A stretch of DNA of 64,000 bases, taken from contig NC_068570.1 of assembly GCF_025698545.1 (NCBI RefSeq), forward strand, positions 58,175,924-58,239,923, written 5' to 3'. This stretch comes from Gossypium raimondii. Its lineage: Eukaryota > Streptophyta > Magnoliopsida > Malvales > Malvaceae. Under the pieces are notes generated by a model that worked only from the letters and a program-made list of their open reading frames with translations, had not been told where the DNA came from and made no database searches. Position numbers and translations under genes: made by a program. Each line of letters begins with the position of its first letter. The first letter of the stretch is position 1. This document shows positions 1 to 12,100 of the stretch, in pieces.

Positions 1-1850
1 ACTTATGTCTCGGCGGCTGTGCTTCTAAGAGTTGCCTGTCTAGCTACAAGTTTGGGAAAAAAGTGAACAAAATGCTTCAAGAAATAAGTGATCTTAAGTG
101 GGAAGGAGTTTTTGAGAAAGTAGCAGAGGATCCGCCTCCAGCTCCAGTGGTAGTAAGACCTGAAGAGCAGGCGGTTGCTCTAGAATCCACAATCCAAAAG
201 GTATGGAGTTGCATTGTAGAAACAAATGTGGGGATCATTGGTCTCTATGGCTTGGGGGGCGTTGGCAAGACAACACTCTTGACCAAACTCAACAATAAGT
301 TCAGCACCACACCAAATGATTTTGAAGTTGTTATCTGGGCGGTGGTATCTAAAGTTACGATGTTGAAAAGATTCAAGATAGGATTGGTGAAAATGTTGGT
401 TTTCCACAATCCTGGAAGAATAAAAGTGTTGACCAGAAAGCTATAGATATCTGTGGGATGTTGAGTAACAAGAGATTTGTTGTATTATTGGATGATTTAT
501 GGAAGAAGGTGGATTTGAGCCTAGTTGGGATACCAGAACCAAGCCAAACAAAGAGTTCCAAACTTATTTTTACTACTCGATCTTGGGACGTATGTTGCTA
601 CATGGAAGCTAAAACGAAAATCAAAGTGGAGTGCCTGGAACCAGAGAAGGCTTGGGAATTGTTCCAAGACAAGGTTGGAGATGAAGCTCTCAACAGCCAT
701 CCAGATATTCCAAACTTAGCTAAACAAGTAGCTGAAAGGTGTGGTGGGCTGCCTCTTGCACTAATTACAATCGGTCGTGCCATGGCTTGCAAGACAACAC
801 TTGGGGAATGGAATTATGCAATTGAGATGTTGAAGCGATGTGCATTGCCACAAATGGAAGATGATGTGTTTTCACTTTTAAAATTCAGTTATGATAATTT
901 GCCTAATGCCACAATGAGAAGTTGCTTCCTATATTGTTGTCTGCATCCTGAAGATTATTGTATTCCCAGAAAGAGATTAGTAGAATATTGGTTCTGTGAA
1001 GGGCTATTGATTGAATTTGATAGAATTAGTGAAGCTCAAATGCAAAGTGACCACATTATCAACTCTCTTCTGAATGCTTGTTTATTGGAACATGGTGGTG
1101 AAATACATGGAGAAGAATGTGTAAAGATGCATGATGTGATCCGTGACATGGCTTTATGGATTACACGCAGTTCTGAAGCAACAGAGAATCACTTTTTTGT
1201 AAAAGCAGGGGCTCAGTTATATGAAGAACCAGATGTTAAGGCATGGGAAAGTGTACAAAGAATGTCAGTGATGACAAATAAGATTGAAGTTCTCAAAGAA
1301 ACGCCCAAATGCCCTAACCTTCGAACCTTGTTTCTTAGCCAAAATGAGTTGCAAGTGATCAGCGATGGTTTCTTCCAATTTATGCCTCATCTGACTGTTT
1401 TGGATTTGTCAAGAAACCTTAGATTACGGGTGCTGCCCGTGGGAATTTCAGTATTGGTTTGTCTAGAATGTCTTGACCTATCATTTACTGGTATATCAGA
1501 GTTGCCAAAAGGGTTGAAATCGTTGACAAAACTAAAAATGTTGGACTTGAGTTACATGGACAATCTCAGAAAAATCCCACAACATTTGATATCTAGTTTT
1601 TCGCAGTTGCAAATATTCAGAATGTGGTGGTCGGGATGCGGAGATTATCCTAATGAAGACAATGTTTTGTATGGTGGTAATGAAAAGCTTATAGGGGAGT
1701 TGAAAGGTTTGCAGCGTTTGAGTATACTAAGGATACAGAAAAGGCATGTTGTGTCTAGAATGGGAAAATGAAGCCTCCTAAGATGCTTTTTTTTTCCTTC
1801 TTTCAAGTCTCTTCCTGTATGAAATATAGAAAAACGTAAAAATTGCAAAG
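1..1850 (+). pseudogene. CC-NBS-LRR (RPS5/RPS2-type) resistance gene copy, 5' end outside window, broken
   Basis: Plant intracellular immune receptors of this class bind ATP through the NB-ARC domain and sense pathogen effectors. The frame open from base 3 matches residues about 99 onward of the intact paralogue at 41335-44040: the LGGCASKSCLSSYKFGKK segment, then the P-loop GLGGVGKTT. Near 345-360 a base is missing relative to that paralogue, and a further 3 bp are lost near 400, so the frame shifts. It resumes at about 458 and runs to 1771 with kinase-2 (LLDDLW), GLPLA, RNBS-D and MHD (VKMHD) motifs and several LRRs. Just before 1760 a 2-bp loss shifts the frame again. The sequence then jumps from the LRR after LRIQ to the last codons of the paralogue (WENKATRD region), a 591-bp deletion relative to it, and stops early. 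The 3' flank keeps faint homology to about 1850. Orientation is opposite to the intact gene. It is probably non-functional, although truncated NLRs can be transcribed. Confidence 0.88.
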
Positions 1851-2492
1851 TGGTACATTGTTGTGTGATGTTTGAATTTTGAGAAAATAACTCTACTTAT
1901 TTAGTTGCAATTTGCAAATATATTTTAAATTATTTCACTTTAGGCTTACATGTATATATTTTCTATTTTTAAATTATTTTACTTTTAATGTATTAATATT
2001 TATTAAATTTGTATGTTTTACATCATAATATAATGATTCTTACATATTTAATTTTATGTGATATAAATTACATAATATATAAAAATAAAATAATATTATG
2101 ATTTAAGTTACGGATGTTGGAGCTCCTTGGCCTATATTAAATGGATTAATTTTTTTTGTTTAAACCAAATTTTCGGGTTTTTACTTTTAACTAAACTCTC
2201 CCTCAATGGGCATTTAATTTTAAACTAATATTCTGACACTTGAATAGATTTATCTTAATAATTTTAAAGTCAAAAAGAATTTCAGTAAAAACCTCTTTTA
2301 ATATTTAATTTTTCATTCATAAAATTGAACTATAATATCAAATTTTTCTCTCATTTTAATGAGAACAATAAAAAAGAGAGGAAATATTGTTATGTCAATA
2401 ACCACTACAATACTTAATTCCTCTTACAATAATTAATTTCATCGTCATCGTTGCTTTCATGCCCATCCAAATGGAGTCTTAATTGGTCGAAT
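1851..2492. other. AT-rich intergenic, no gene seen
   Basis: There is no coding frame with recognisable similarity here. The sequence is AT-rich with short homopolymer runs. Confidence 0.5.
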
Positions 2493-3055
2493 AGAAACTG
2501 CACCCAAAGTTACTAAACTATTACTAATTTTGTGTTTTGGTAATTCATATTCAAAAAGTTACAAAATGATCACTAAATTGTTCAAAAGTTTTCATTTAAA
2601 TCACTAAATTACTCAAAATTTTTTATTTAAGTCATTGGTTGTTAAGTTGTTTTTTTTTCCTAAGTCCGGTTAGCAAGCTTCAAGCAATGATTTCACGCTT
2701 GATATGATGTATCAATACCCATTGACCAATAAAAGAACATGCCTTAGATCCAAATCAATATGACCATCAATGCCGGAGACTGGGAAAGAAAGTTGTTTAG
2801 ACTTTGTTTGCAGATTCGTGTGTTTAAAACCATTTCATGAAAAAAATATTGAACTGTAGAAGAGAAGGGGAAGAAGAGCTTTTGATTGGTGCAGGCGGTG
2901 TGAACCAACAAGGCCATACAACAATGATTTTAACAATCCAATGACTCAAATGAAAATTTTCAAATAATTTAGTGACCATTATGTAACTTTTTGAAGTTGA
3001 GTGATCAAAATGTAAATTTACTAGCAATTTAGTAAATGTGGTTGCAATTTACCCT
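2493..3055. mobile_element. Non-autonomous TIR (foldback/MITE-like) element
   Basis: The left end (from 'cacccaaagttactaaacta') and the reverse complement of the right end (to about 3055) align over roughly 120-150 bases. Shared blocks include 'aaaaagttaca', 'gatcactaaatt' and 'ttttcatttaa'. The centre carries no transposase frame. Such long imperfect terminal inverted repeats are typical of miniature DNA elements abundant in Malvaceae intergenic DNA. No clean target-site duplication was found. Confidence 0.55.
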
Positions 3056-3580
3056 CTTTCAATTCAATCATGTACAGACAACTAAATGATTATTTACACC
3101 AGGAGCCACTCAACTAATTAAATTAAAATGAATTTTTACAATTATTCTTGAATATCATTCCAATTGAACCATTATTATCATATGAACAACATTCAACAAT
3201 GAAGTCAAGGCAAAGCTAGGAACTTTTTTGACCGAATTTTAGTTGTATGTTTTATGAGGATTAAAAGATAATAACTTTTTAAGGTTGAATCAAAATTTTC
3301 ATTTTTTTAGGTTAAACTGCAATTTAATATTTTATAAATTTTAAAAACCCAAACTAAGCTCTTTTATTGGGTAATGTAATTTTTATTCGAACTTGAAAAT
3401 TAAATCCGTTTTAATATTTATATTTTTTTTGTTCACTTTAGTATTTAAACTTTACAACAAAGTTCATTTTAGTCTTTGAACTTGAAAAAATATAACAATT
3501 TGATGTGACATAATCTTAACATATCATGTCACCAAACTATTAGATTTTTTTTCTAAATCTAGAGATTAAAATAGATTTAG
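3056..3580. other. AT-rich intergenic with a degraded repeat
   Basis: Around 3400-3560 the words 'cactttagtatttaaactt' and 'cattttagtctttgaactt' resemble the arms of the elements at 38337 and 50940, so this is probably an old half-copy. No gene is seen. Confidence 0.35.
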
Positions 3581-3728
3581 GGTGAGTTTGGATGAAAGGT
3601 TCGTTTACCTGCGGTTAGTGTAAATATAGCGGTGGTGGTGAGATTAGATACTATAGCGATACTGTAGCGTGAGATAAAAAGTAAGCTAAACGCACCGCAC
3701 CACATTCAATCGCCCATCCAAACCCACC
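3581..3728. mobile_element. Short MITE with terminal inverted repeats
   Basis: It begins 'ggtgagtttggatg' and ends 'catccaaacccacc', which is an inverted repeat with one mismatch. The interior has GC-richer words such as 'actatagcgatactgtagcg'. A much degraded relative lies at about 24785-24895 ('aatactataacgatatt' and 'ccccatccaaag'). No transposase is encoded, and no clear target-site duplication was found. Confidence 0.6.
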
Positions 3729-3950
3729 ATTAAACATCTAGCTATCTAAGAAAAAAAAAGTATAAATTTCAAAATAGACTTAATTACGAAGGTAAAAATT
3801 ATATAACTCAAATTTATTTAATAGGAATTATCAACTAATTTATCAAATATTTTTTTGAAAGGCAGTAACTTATCAAACATATACCGATATAATATAGATA
3901 AGAAAATTATCAAGTCTACAGCTGGCCTATGCCGAAGTTGGGGCATCAAA

Positions 3951-5298
3951 CATGTAGCATTTTGTCTAAAAGTTGCTTCATACGTTTGCAGGACCTCTGG
4001 CTAGTCTGGAAAAAGAATGATAGATAGAGATCCAAAGATGGTTAAGAGATAACACCTCTTGAAAATTTTGTGCCGTCTCTTCTGCAGCACGTTTACTTAT
4101 GGAATTCTCCAAAACTGCAAGCAATTTAGAGGCATGGGATTTGGCATCATCCACACTTGTAGCATTCATCATCTCCCTCACAAACAAGTCCACCCATTCA
4201 GCACCGCACCATCAGCAGGCATATTTTCAGAGGCTGATTGATTCTGAATAGTCACAGCAGCAGCAGCAGCAACAGATTCTCCATTATTAGTTAATATACC
4301 TGCAATTTCAATGCAGATGCGAGATTCCCTTTGCAAAGTGAGAACTGTCCAGCTTAAACAGATGGCCTATCACACTATCACACACAGCACAACAATTAAA
4401 CATAGAATAATTGATGTTGTGGTATCAGCCTTCAATGTAGTCAATGTTGTTGATTCTAACCACAATACAATATTGGAACTTGGAAGCATAAAGCTAGGGA
4501 CATGGACATAGGATGTCAAAATTAAAATGAAGATTTGTCACTTGATAATGATTCTGATAAGAGTTGAAAGAAGAAATGGCAACTAGCGGCAGAGGATTTA
4601 GTTTTGCATTTATTGATTTGCAAAGCATATTCATCAATTGGATGCATAATATAAACATTTCCAGTTCATCATAGAAACGCTTTTGCAAATCAACCATCCA
4701 TCAACAGTTAAACTATTAAGTAAAAAAATATTGATCAGAAACTCAGCTGGCAATGCTAAATTTAAATGAATATAATTGCAAAAAATAGGGGTATACCCTG
4801 CTCAGCAGTTGTGCCCAGTTCCTCAACAGGACAAGTCTTTTCCCCTCTACCCTCTGCTGCTCCTAAGCAAAGATCCTCCAGCCTCTTGATGGCAGTGTCT
4901 ATATCATTGTCACATTCTAATAGCGCTTGCTCCTGAAGCAGAAGCGAATAATTGCTAATTATAATGGAAGAAAGGGATGAATCACTATTTCAACAGCCAA
5001 TAATAATCCCTCGATCAACAATGCAACAATAAAACCAAAGAGTTTAAAGGCTATGCATGCAACAGAAAGTAGACAAAAAAGCTAAATCTTATTTACAGTA
5101 ATGGAACGAATAAAGAAAACCCTAGACAAAGAATTGATTAATGATAATCATACAATTAAGCAACTATATGCTCCAACTTAATCTAGAACTTGCAAAAATA
5201 GGACCGGAATACAAGCTAACATCAGAGATTTTCAATTAGCAGCCCCTTTCATGGCCTACATCCACACAATTACAATTGTTCGAATATCAAATGAAGAC
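3951..5298 (-). pseudogene. Broken copy of CUE-domain gene: exons 3 and 2 with introns
   Basis: This block is a close copy of about 17957-19292, covering exon 3 (4066-4299 here), exon 2 (4797-4938, the same 142 bp) and parts of introns 1 to 3. Exons 4 and 5 were not carried over, and exon 1 is absent from this block; a piece of it lies at 14529-14578. Exon 3 contains an extra five bases near 4205 (a repeat of 'ggtgc'), which shifts the frame. The exon 2 splice acceptor reads CTG where the intact gene has CAG. It therefore cannot make the normal protein. Similarity extends through the introns, so this is a DNA-level duplicate and not a processed transcript. Homology stops abruptly at both ends. 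Confidence 0.88.
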
Positions 5299-5963
5299 TT
5301 AACATTCAGTTTTCTTTTCACTCTAACAAGCAATACTTAACGTGGTATTATATCATGTTATAATCACATCTCATTCGTTTTACGAATACCATCGGAAACC
5401 CCACGTGCCATTTCCATTTGTCCACACAGGAAGTACATACGGATCAAAGCATTTTTGCACAAGAACATTAGAACCGAACCCAAATTTCACCACATAACAA
5501 TACAACTCTTTCCCCGTGAAAACCCAACGTTTCTGTCAAAAACCCTTGAAGAGGAAAGGAAAGGTGTAATTATCAGGCTTAACATTCAGTTTTAACACAT
5601 TGAAATCCCATATTTTGGACAATCTATCCTACAGTAACCTTGGGTCATTGTGTTCCCAAGGAAGACAGTTTTCGGTTCGGGAATTTGATCGAACAGTTTG
5701 AGTACATGGTCCATGTCACCAAGTTCATACATACAAGTGGAAATAACTGTGCAAAAACAATATGGGTGGTCTTGTTAGGGCTCGGCAGCGGATTTGCTTG
5801 TGTTGGTCCATGGATTTGCTGTGCATGAGTCTACTAAACATCAAAGTTCAGTAAATGAAAATATGAAAGCTCAGAGGCGCCGTTGATATCGTCTTGAAAT
5901 CAGACGATTGCGAAGAACCCAACTCCGCTACAGCGCAGCTATCGTCACAGCTCAATTGAAGAA
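5299..5963. other. Intergenic; segment bracketed by a 16-bp direct repeat
   Basis: The word 'cttaacattcagtttt' occurs exactly at 5298-5313 and again at 5578-5593, enclosing about 264 bases with no recognised gene or element. The remainder up to the tRNA holds no convincing gene. Confidence 0.45.
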
Positions 5964-6034
5964 TGCACCAGCCGGGAATCGAACCCGGGTCTGTACCGTG
6001 GCAGGGTACTATTCTACCACTAGACCACTGGTGC
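5964..6034 (-). tRNA. trnG-GCC: tRNA-Gly (anticodon GCC)
   Basis: The reverse complement folds as a complete 71-nt nuclear tRNA. The acceptor strands GCACCAG and CTGGTGC pair, followed by discriminator A. The D arm lies in GTGGTCTAGTGGTAGAAT (A box), the anticodon loop reads CCTGCCACGG with anticodon GCC, and the T arm CCCGGGTTCGATTCCCGG holds the B box GTTCGATTC. No CCA is encoded and there is no intron, as expected for plant nuclear tRNA-Gly. A T-rich run follows on the minus strand near 5850-5880. Confidence 0.96.
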
Positions 6035-7039
6035 TCGTTGATAAAAACAAAAGGTAAAAAATAAAAAAGAGAAAGCATGTATCTAATTAATGTAATTAAT
6101 TGAATGAATGGTTGGATTTAAGCATTAATTTGAGCATGGTTCTACTACTTCGCAAGCTACTGAAGAATGAAACCGTGAAGAATGAAATCGTGGAAGATGC
6201 TTCTAAGGTTATTCACTTAATAAAGGTTAACTGAGGGTTGTTCTCGTAGTTAATTTACCATTATAGAAGGGCTAGTGGTCTAAGACTATTCCTCGATCAC
6301 TATAATCGACTCAATGATTGGAGGAGAAAATTCATTTTTTTGAACTAGGTCAAAGCCAAAGTCAAAATCACGCCTGAAGCTAGAGTTTCTAGTCATATTT
6401 CTTTATTCGGATTTAACTTAGGTTTGTTTATTTTTATTTCATTTTTATTACTCTTTCATTTTTCTGTTATTTAGTTACATTCAAATTTAATCCCCTTTGT
6501 GTTTCATATAATTGGCGTAAGTTGTAGGTACGAAATTTGCCTATGACACATTATTGTTACAATGAATTATAGATTGAAATGGATCAGTCCTTATGGGATC
6601 AACTCTACTGGAATATATTTTTGTTCTATTTAGGTGTGAAATTTATTTTCGGTGGATTCGGCATCATCAAAGTTGCTTTACTTTCTTTCTTCTCAAAAAA
6701 TAAAGAAAAAATAAAATAAAAAAAGAGAAAAAAAAAAAAACAGCACTAATTACTCCACCTAAGGTTATGAGTAACATCTTAAGAACTGTGACCAATTAAG
6801 TAACTGACGAGGGGTGCTTGAGTTTTCATTCCATTGACGTCAAACTCTAGTGCACAAAATCCTTTACCTTCACCTATAATAAGAACCCATTCAACATCAA
6901 ATCTAAGTTCTTCAAACACCTTAGCTTCCTCAACATCAATACCTTCTATTAATTCACTCACAACTCAAAATTCAAACTCAATAGCAACACCAATCTTTCC
7001 TTCATCTATATCTCAAAACACTTCAACTATTAACAAGTT
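6035..7039. other. Intergenic, possible LTR-retroelement debris and a small inverted repeat
   Basis: About 6100-6670 has no coding frame. It ends with 'ttattttcggtggattcgg' and 'gcatcatca', words that recall the ends of plant LTR retroelements (weak evidence). At 6964-7062, two nested inverted repeats occur: 'ctcaaaattcaaact' with its complement, and 'cttcatctatatctcaa' with its complement. No gene is seen. Confidence 0.3.
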
Positions 7040-8550
7040 TGAATTTTGAGATATAGATGAAGTGTTTTGATGAAGCAAAGAGGAAGGCAATGAGTTGTAG
7101 ATGTTTATTCAAAATTAAGAGACGTCTTGATGGTAGTATAGCTTGTTATAAAGCTAGCTTAGTAGACTACTCCTAAGACTGCTGATAATGACTTGACTTC
7201 ATAGAGAACTATAGCATTGTCGTAAAAGATAGCACAATCAGAATTCCAAGTGAAAGTAGTTCTCACTAATAGTTGGAAGGGGAGGCAAATTGACATTAAT
7301 AATGCCTTTAAAAATGGTGATTTAAGGGAACAGGTGTATATGATGCAAGCTCTTAGGTTTGAGAAGACATATGGTAGTGGTAGACAATTGGTTGTCGGTT
7401 ACATAAAGGCTTTATATGGTCTAAATCAAGCCCCAAAAGCGTGGTTTGAAAACTCAAAAAGTACCTTGTTAGTTTGGGATTTTTACAATGTAAAGCTGAT
7501 GTATCTTTATTTATTCCAAGGAAAGAATAAAGAAGAGCATACTTCCTGGTATACGCAAATGATATTGTCATCAGTGGGGATGACCATGCTGAAATTGAAT
7601 CATGACCTTGGAGAAATAAGTTTCTATCTTGGAGTATAGACACAAAGTTTTAGTGGGAAGATGTTGCACCAAAAGAAATACATTATTGAGCTGCTTTAAG
7701 ATGCAGGAATGAGAATTGCAAGTCAATGCCTACTCCTATGGTTAGTTCACCAGGGCTGTTAACCATTGATGGCAGCTTATTGGAAGATCCTAGCATAGTT
7801 GGGAAGCCTCAGTATCTTCCAGCTACTTGACCAGAAATCACATATAGTGGGAATAAGGTTAGTCAATACATGAACCAATATTGTACCTCACATTGTGTAG
7901 CAGTGAAGAGGATCTTGAGATATTGTAAGGGGACTACATATCAAGGGTTATTGTTCAAGCATCCTCAATCTACGAGCAAGTGGCATATTAGATGCTGATT
8001 AGGGATAGAAGTTCCACTTCAGGATAAATAATCTTTCTTGGGGGTAATCCTATTTCATGGTGCCTACGGAAACAACCTATGGTAGCTTTATCTACAGCCA
8101 AGGTATAATATAAGAGTGTAGCTAATACTATTTTTGAGTTGGTTTGGATTAAGCCACTCTTAGCAGAACTTGGAGTTGATCTTGAAACAGTTCCTGTACT
8201 ATTGTGTGGCAATACAAGTGTGGTTGCTATGTCTAGTAATCCTGTGTTACATGCCAGATCAAAGCAAGTGGAGCTTCAGTTACATTTTGTTTGAGATCAT
8301 GTGGCAGATGAGAAGCTTGAGGTTAATTGTATGCCAACAAGTGAGCAGATTGCTGACATATTGACAGAGCCATTGACTGAAGGTGTCCTTTCTTATTCAC
8401 GAAAGAAACTTGGATTGATGACACATGCTACTAAAGATTGATATTTTTCAATAACCACCACGTGTTATATATGTTGAAGAGTGGTATACATGTTACAATT
8501 AAGTTGTTAGTAACTGAAGTAATTAGTTAGTAGTCAATTAAGTTTGTATG
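7040..8550 (+). mobile_element. Ty1/Copia LTR-retrotransposon fossil (RT and RNase H part, possible start of 3' LTR)
   Basis: Translated stretches match Copia reverse transcriptase (RQIDINNAFKNGDL, KALYGLNQAPKAWF) and, further on, Copia RNase H (word ALSTAKVEY and the final ADILTEPLTEG region). The sequence from about 8470 begins TGTTGAAGAG, which is plausible for the start of a 3' LTR, but the LTR is cut short and no matching 5' LTR is visible. gag, protease and integrase are absent from this stretch. The element is truncated and carries several coding breaks, so it is an old, dead copy. It lies between the CUE pseudogene piece and NUF2. Confidence 0.85.
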
Positions 8551-9178
8551 CTATGACACCCTACACTCGACCTAGTCGCCAGATCTAAATGCATGATGCC
8601 ACATTAGGTTACCGTACAACTAAAACAAAATTTAACTTCCAATACTAAGCAACTTGGCATTCAAACAAAAACATGTTTAATGAATGCCAAATGATATTAT
8701 TCGATACATTTAGAGATTAAAAGTAATCAAACTTGGAGTTAAGAATCGAATCTAAACTTTTATCAATTAAGACGTTGTAGGTCCATACCACCAAAACATA
8801 CCAAAAGAATCAAAGTATCCATTAGATCACAAAACTCAACCTATCAAAACTATCAAATGTGCACCGAGTCTTGAGACTCAACCTAGGTACATGCCAATAA
8901 TTAAATACATACATATAAAAGGGTACAAACTAAATCCAGTTGAGCTGAGCCTGACTTGGATGCTTTACGACTTCGATCTACTAAAACCTGTTACAACTTT
9001 AAACTGTAACTACCTTACATATCTTCTACGGAACACCATAAAAAGTTGATATTAGAATTATTTGAAATTAGTAGCAATAAGAGACCAAATCAATATATAT
9101 TACTGCTACGCACTAATAACAACTTACACACAATCGAGTGGCTTCCTCAAATTAAAGTTGAAGGCTGGTTATAGCTAC
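8551..9178. other. NUF2 3' flank with possible retroelement LTR scrap
   Basis: The sequence from 8555 ('tgacaccctacactcgacct') resembles LTR termini of Malvaceae retroelements from memory. No coding frame is seen. Part of this stretch should hold the NUF2 3' UTR and poly(A) site, which cannot be placed by eye. Confidence 0.3.
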
Positions 9179-12100
9179 TCAATCAAATGTTGTATTTGTT
9201 CCATTCCCATCCACTGGCAAGAGGAGCCCAATAGAAGATGAATATTGTTGAAACTGCACTCAAATTAACATTTTCAGCTCATGAGGTTAGATTCAAGCCT
9301 TATATCAACTAAAACAAATGAAATTTCAAATATACAATGAACTCAGCATAAGACAACACAGACGAACACAGCTCAACAACAGCAGCAGAAGTAGTAATAA
9401 TAACAACAACAACAAGGCATTATTATTCTTGACGGCCAGATATTGCAATCTCACATCCTCCATAGCTTGAAAGAAAATATTTACTAATAATTCTTTATTT
9501 TTTCTGATAATTATCAAACAATAATTCTATTCTAACTAAATCGAGCTCTTCTAATAGTCCTAGTTCAACAAGATTTTTACCGGTTGAATGAACCAAAGAA
9601 CAAATATTCAATTTTTTTGATAAGCACACATGTAAAGACAGATTCAAGGTTAACATAAGCGATACAGTACCTGTTTTACAATCTCTTCACACTTACTAAT
9701 CAATTGCTGAACTTTAGCAGCTCCAGATTCTCTTACCATACTGGTCTTTAACGTTATGGAGTCCACCTAATAAATTTAAGAAATACAAATGGGGAGTTGT
9801 TGAGCAACTTCTGGTAGAAAGTAGAGACAATGTGGTACCATGGAATAAAAAGACATGTCAATTACCTCTGCTACCACATCTTCAACCTTCTTCTGCCTTG
9901 CTTCCAGCTCACACCGCTTAGACAACACCTCCGACTTCACACTGTTCAAATGTTTGGTAGATTCCTCAAACTTGAGATCGCTTTCTTTTTGTAACTGCCT
10001 TTTGTGTTCTTCCAATTGTACAACTAGTAAAATAATAAAGATAAAAGGTTTAAGCAGCTACATAGTGGTTTAAATTTAAAAACAGACAATAATACAACAT
10101 AGCTGGAATAAGAACCTGCCTTTTCCTTGCCGTTCAATCAGTTTAGCTTCAAGTGACTTGTCTAACACAACATCATCACTTAACTTAGCTTTCAAACCCT
10201 TGCATTCTTTTTCAACTGATTTCGCAGAGTTCACCTATTCAAATGAACAATGCTATAAACTTATTAAGTGGTTCTCAAGCAAAGTAAAAAGGCTAGCATT
10301 CAAAAATCAAAACTTTTCCTTTTAGGAACAATTAAGAGTTGCAACTTTATTAAAAGCTAAAACTGATATTTATTTGAAAATCAAGTAGGTTTATTTTGTT
10401 CCCCCCACCCCACCCCCCACCCCCCTTTTTTTTCTTTTTCTGAGAAGGGGATGGGAGAGGATTTTGTTCCAAAAGACAAGCCATAGAAAACTTAATAGTG
10501 GAGGCCAAAGACATTGCTACTCAGTTTTAGAGAAAAGCACAAAAAGGGAACTGGCCCACAGTCTGTGTACCTGTTCATGTATAGCTTGCATCAAGGCAAA
10601 GTGCTTCGACATTTTCTTTAGAGCCTGTAGCAACACCCAATATCAATAATAAGTTATCCGTCGCTTTCTACCATATGAAGTTTATAATGCGTTCATGTCA
10701 ACTAGATGCCCATGCACTTTAATGCTTTTCCAGATATTTAGCTTTCTGAATATCTTTCTAGTTGGCTCTTCTGATGTATCGTTAACTAGTAATGTTTCAT
10801 TTATTTCTGCTATTTGAGATATTTTGTCACCTTTGTTTGATAAAAATGTACACATTTCAACAATAATTGGTTGAAATGTGAAGGAAAAAGTGCTTACTTT
10901 GATTGCTAATAGATACACAAAAGTTCAGATTTAACAGTATGAAAGAAAATAGAAGCAAGCTTCCTAAGGGAAAATCTAAAGTTTGATAGCCCAATGATAG
11001 ATCAATCTGTTCATAACTCAAATGCATGCATGTGAACATGCTTTCATCCCTGCTCATATTATTTGTCTAAGGCTCCCAACAGAATCCTATCTTTTAGGAG
11101 CAATACATGATTCCGGATTTTTCCAACAGAACAGGATACAAAAGAGAGAGTGAAGCAAGAAGTTCACCGATAACATATGATTGAACACAATGAGGACGGA
11201 GATTCAAACAGAAGACAACAGGATCTTGCACAAAAGGTGAGGTGTGCAATTTTTAACTCTTACATGAAACAGATAACTGTGCATTCTTCTAATATTAAGA
11301 ATAATAAATTATGAACATTGTCGTGATGCATTCTGTCACATGTAGGAATGCATTTAATTAAATGAAATAATGCAAGCTAAACTCTCATCCACTCAGCTTT
11401 CAGATGAATGATGATAAGTCTGACAATGACACGTGATACCATGGTTTATGACAATAAGCATACCTTGCTGTAGACCTCAACAGTGGCAGTTTTCTCCTGA
11501 AAAGACTGCATAGCCGACCTTTCAGCATACTTTGCCTCATCTCGAGCTAATTTCTTCTCCTCTAAAGCTCTCTTTTTGGCAAAATAAAAGTATAGAAAGA
11601 AACACGGAGAATAATGTTTTAGTGCAAAAGGGCAGTCATACCATCCACAAAGCAGTGAATAACAAGCTAACTAACCTACATTAAATACTCCAATCAACAT
11701 GACAATTTACCAAAGAAAAGTGATTAGCACTATATTTACTTTTCATATAAATGCTAAAGGAAAACAACTTTAAATGCTGCATGATGATTATGGCGCTTGC
11801 CATATGCCTGAAAGATCTAAAACAAAGTTGAATCAAAAACTGAAACAAAGTTGAATCAAAACTGAAACTTTAGATACTAGAAAAATGTACAAGTATAGAC
11901 ACCTCTACTTGAAAGGATGTGATAAGAATTGAAAGGTGCCAAATCGGATATGCAACTACTCCATGGTTCTAACAAAGATGAAAAATAATGATTAAATAAA
12001 AAGTGCGAAAGACGAAAGTAACAAGCAATAAGAGGGCATGAGAAAAAGCCGCCTACAACCAGAAAAGGAAAAGAAAATCATGTAAAGTTTTAGATGTGCA

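Noticed and set aside
9326-9517. Minus-strand frame with a poly-leucine run
   Set aside because: It comes from AAT/AAC triplet repeats inside the last NUF2 intron.
9179-9560. First taken as retroelement LTR sequence
   Set aside because: The conserved last exon of NUF2 (FQQYSSSIGLLLPV, stop at 9179) lies at its left end, so this is NUF2 exon and intron.
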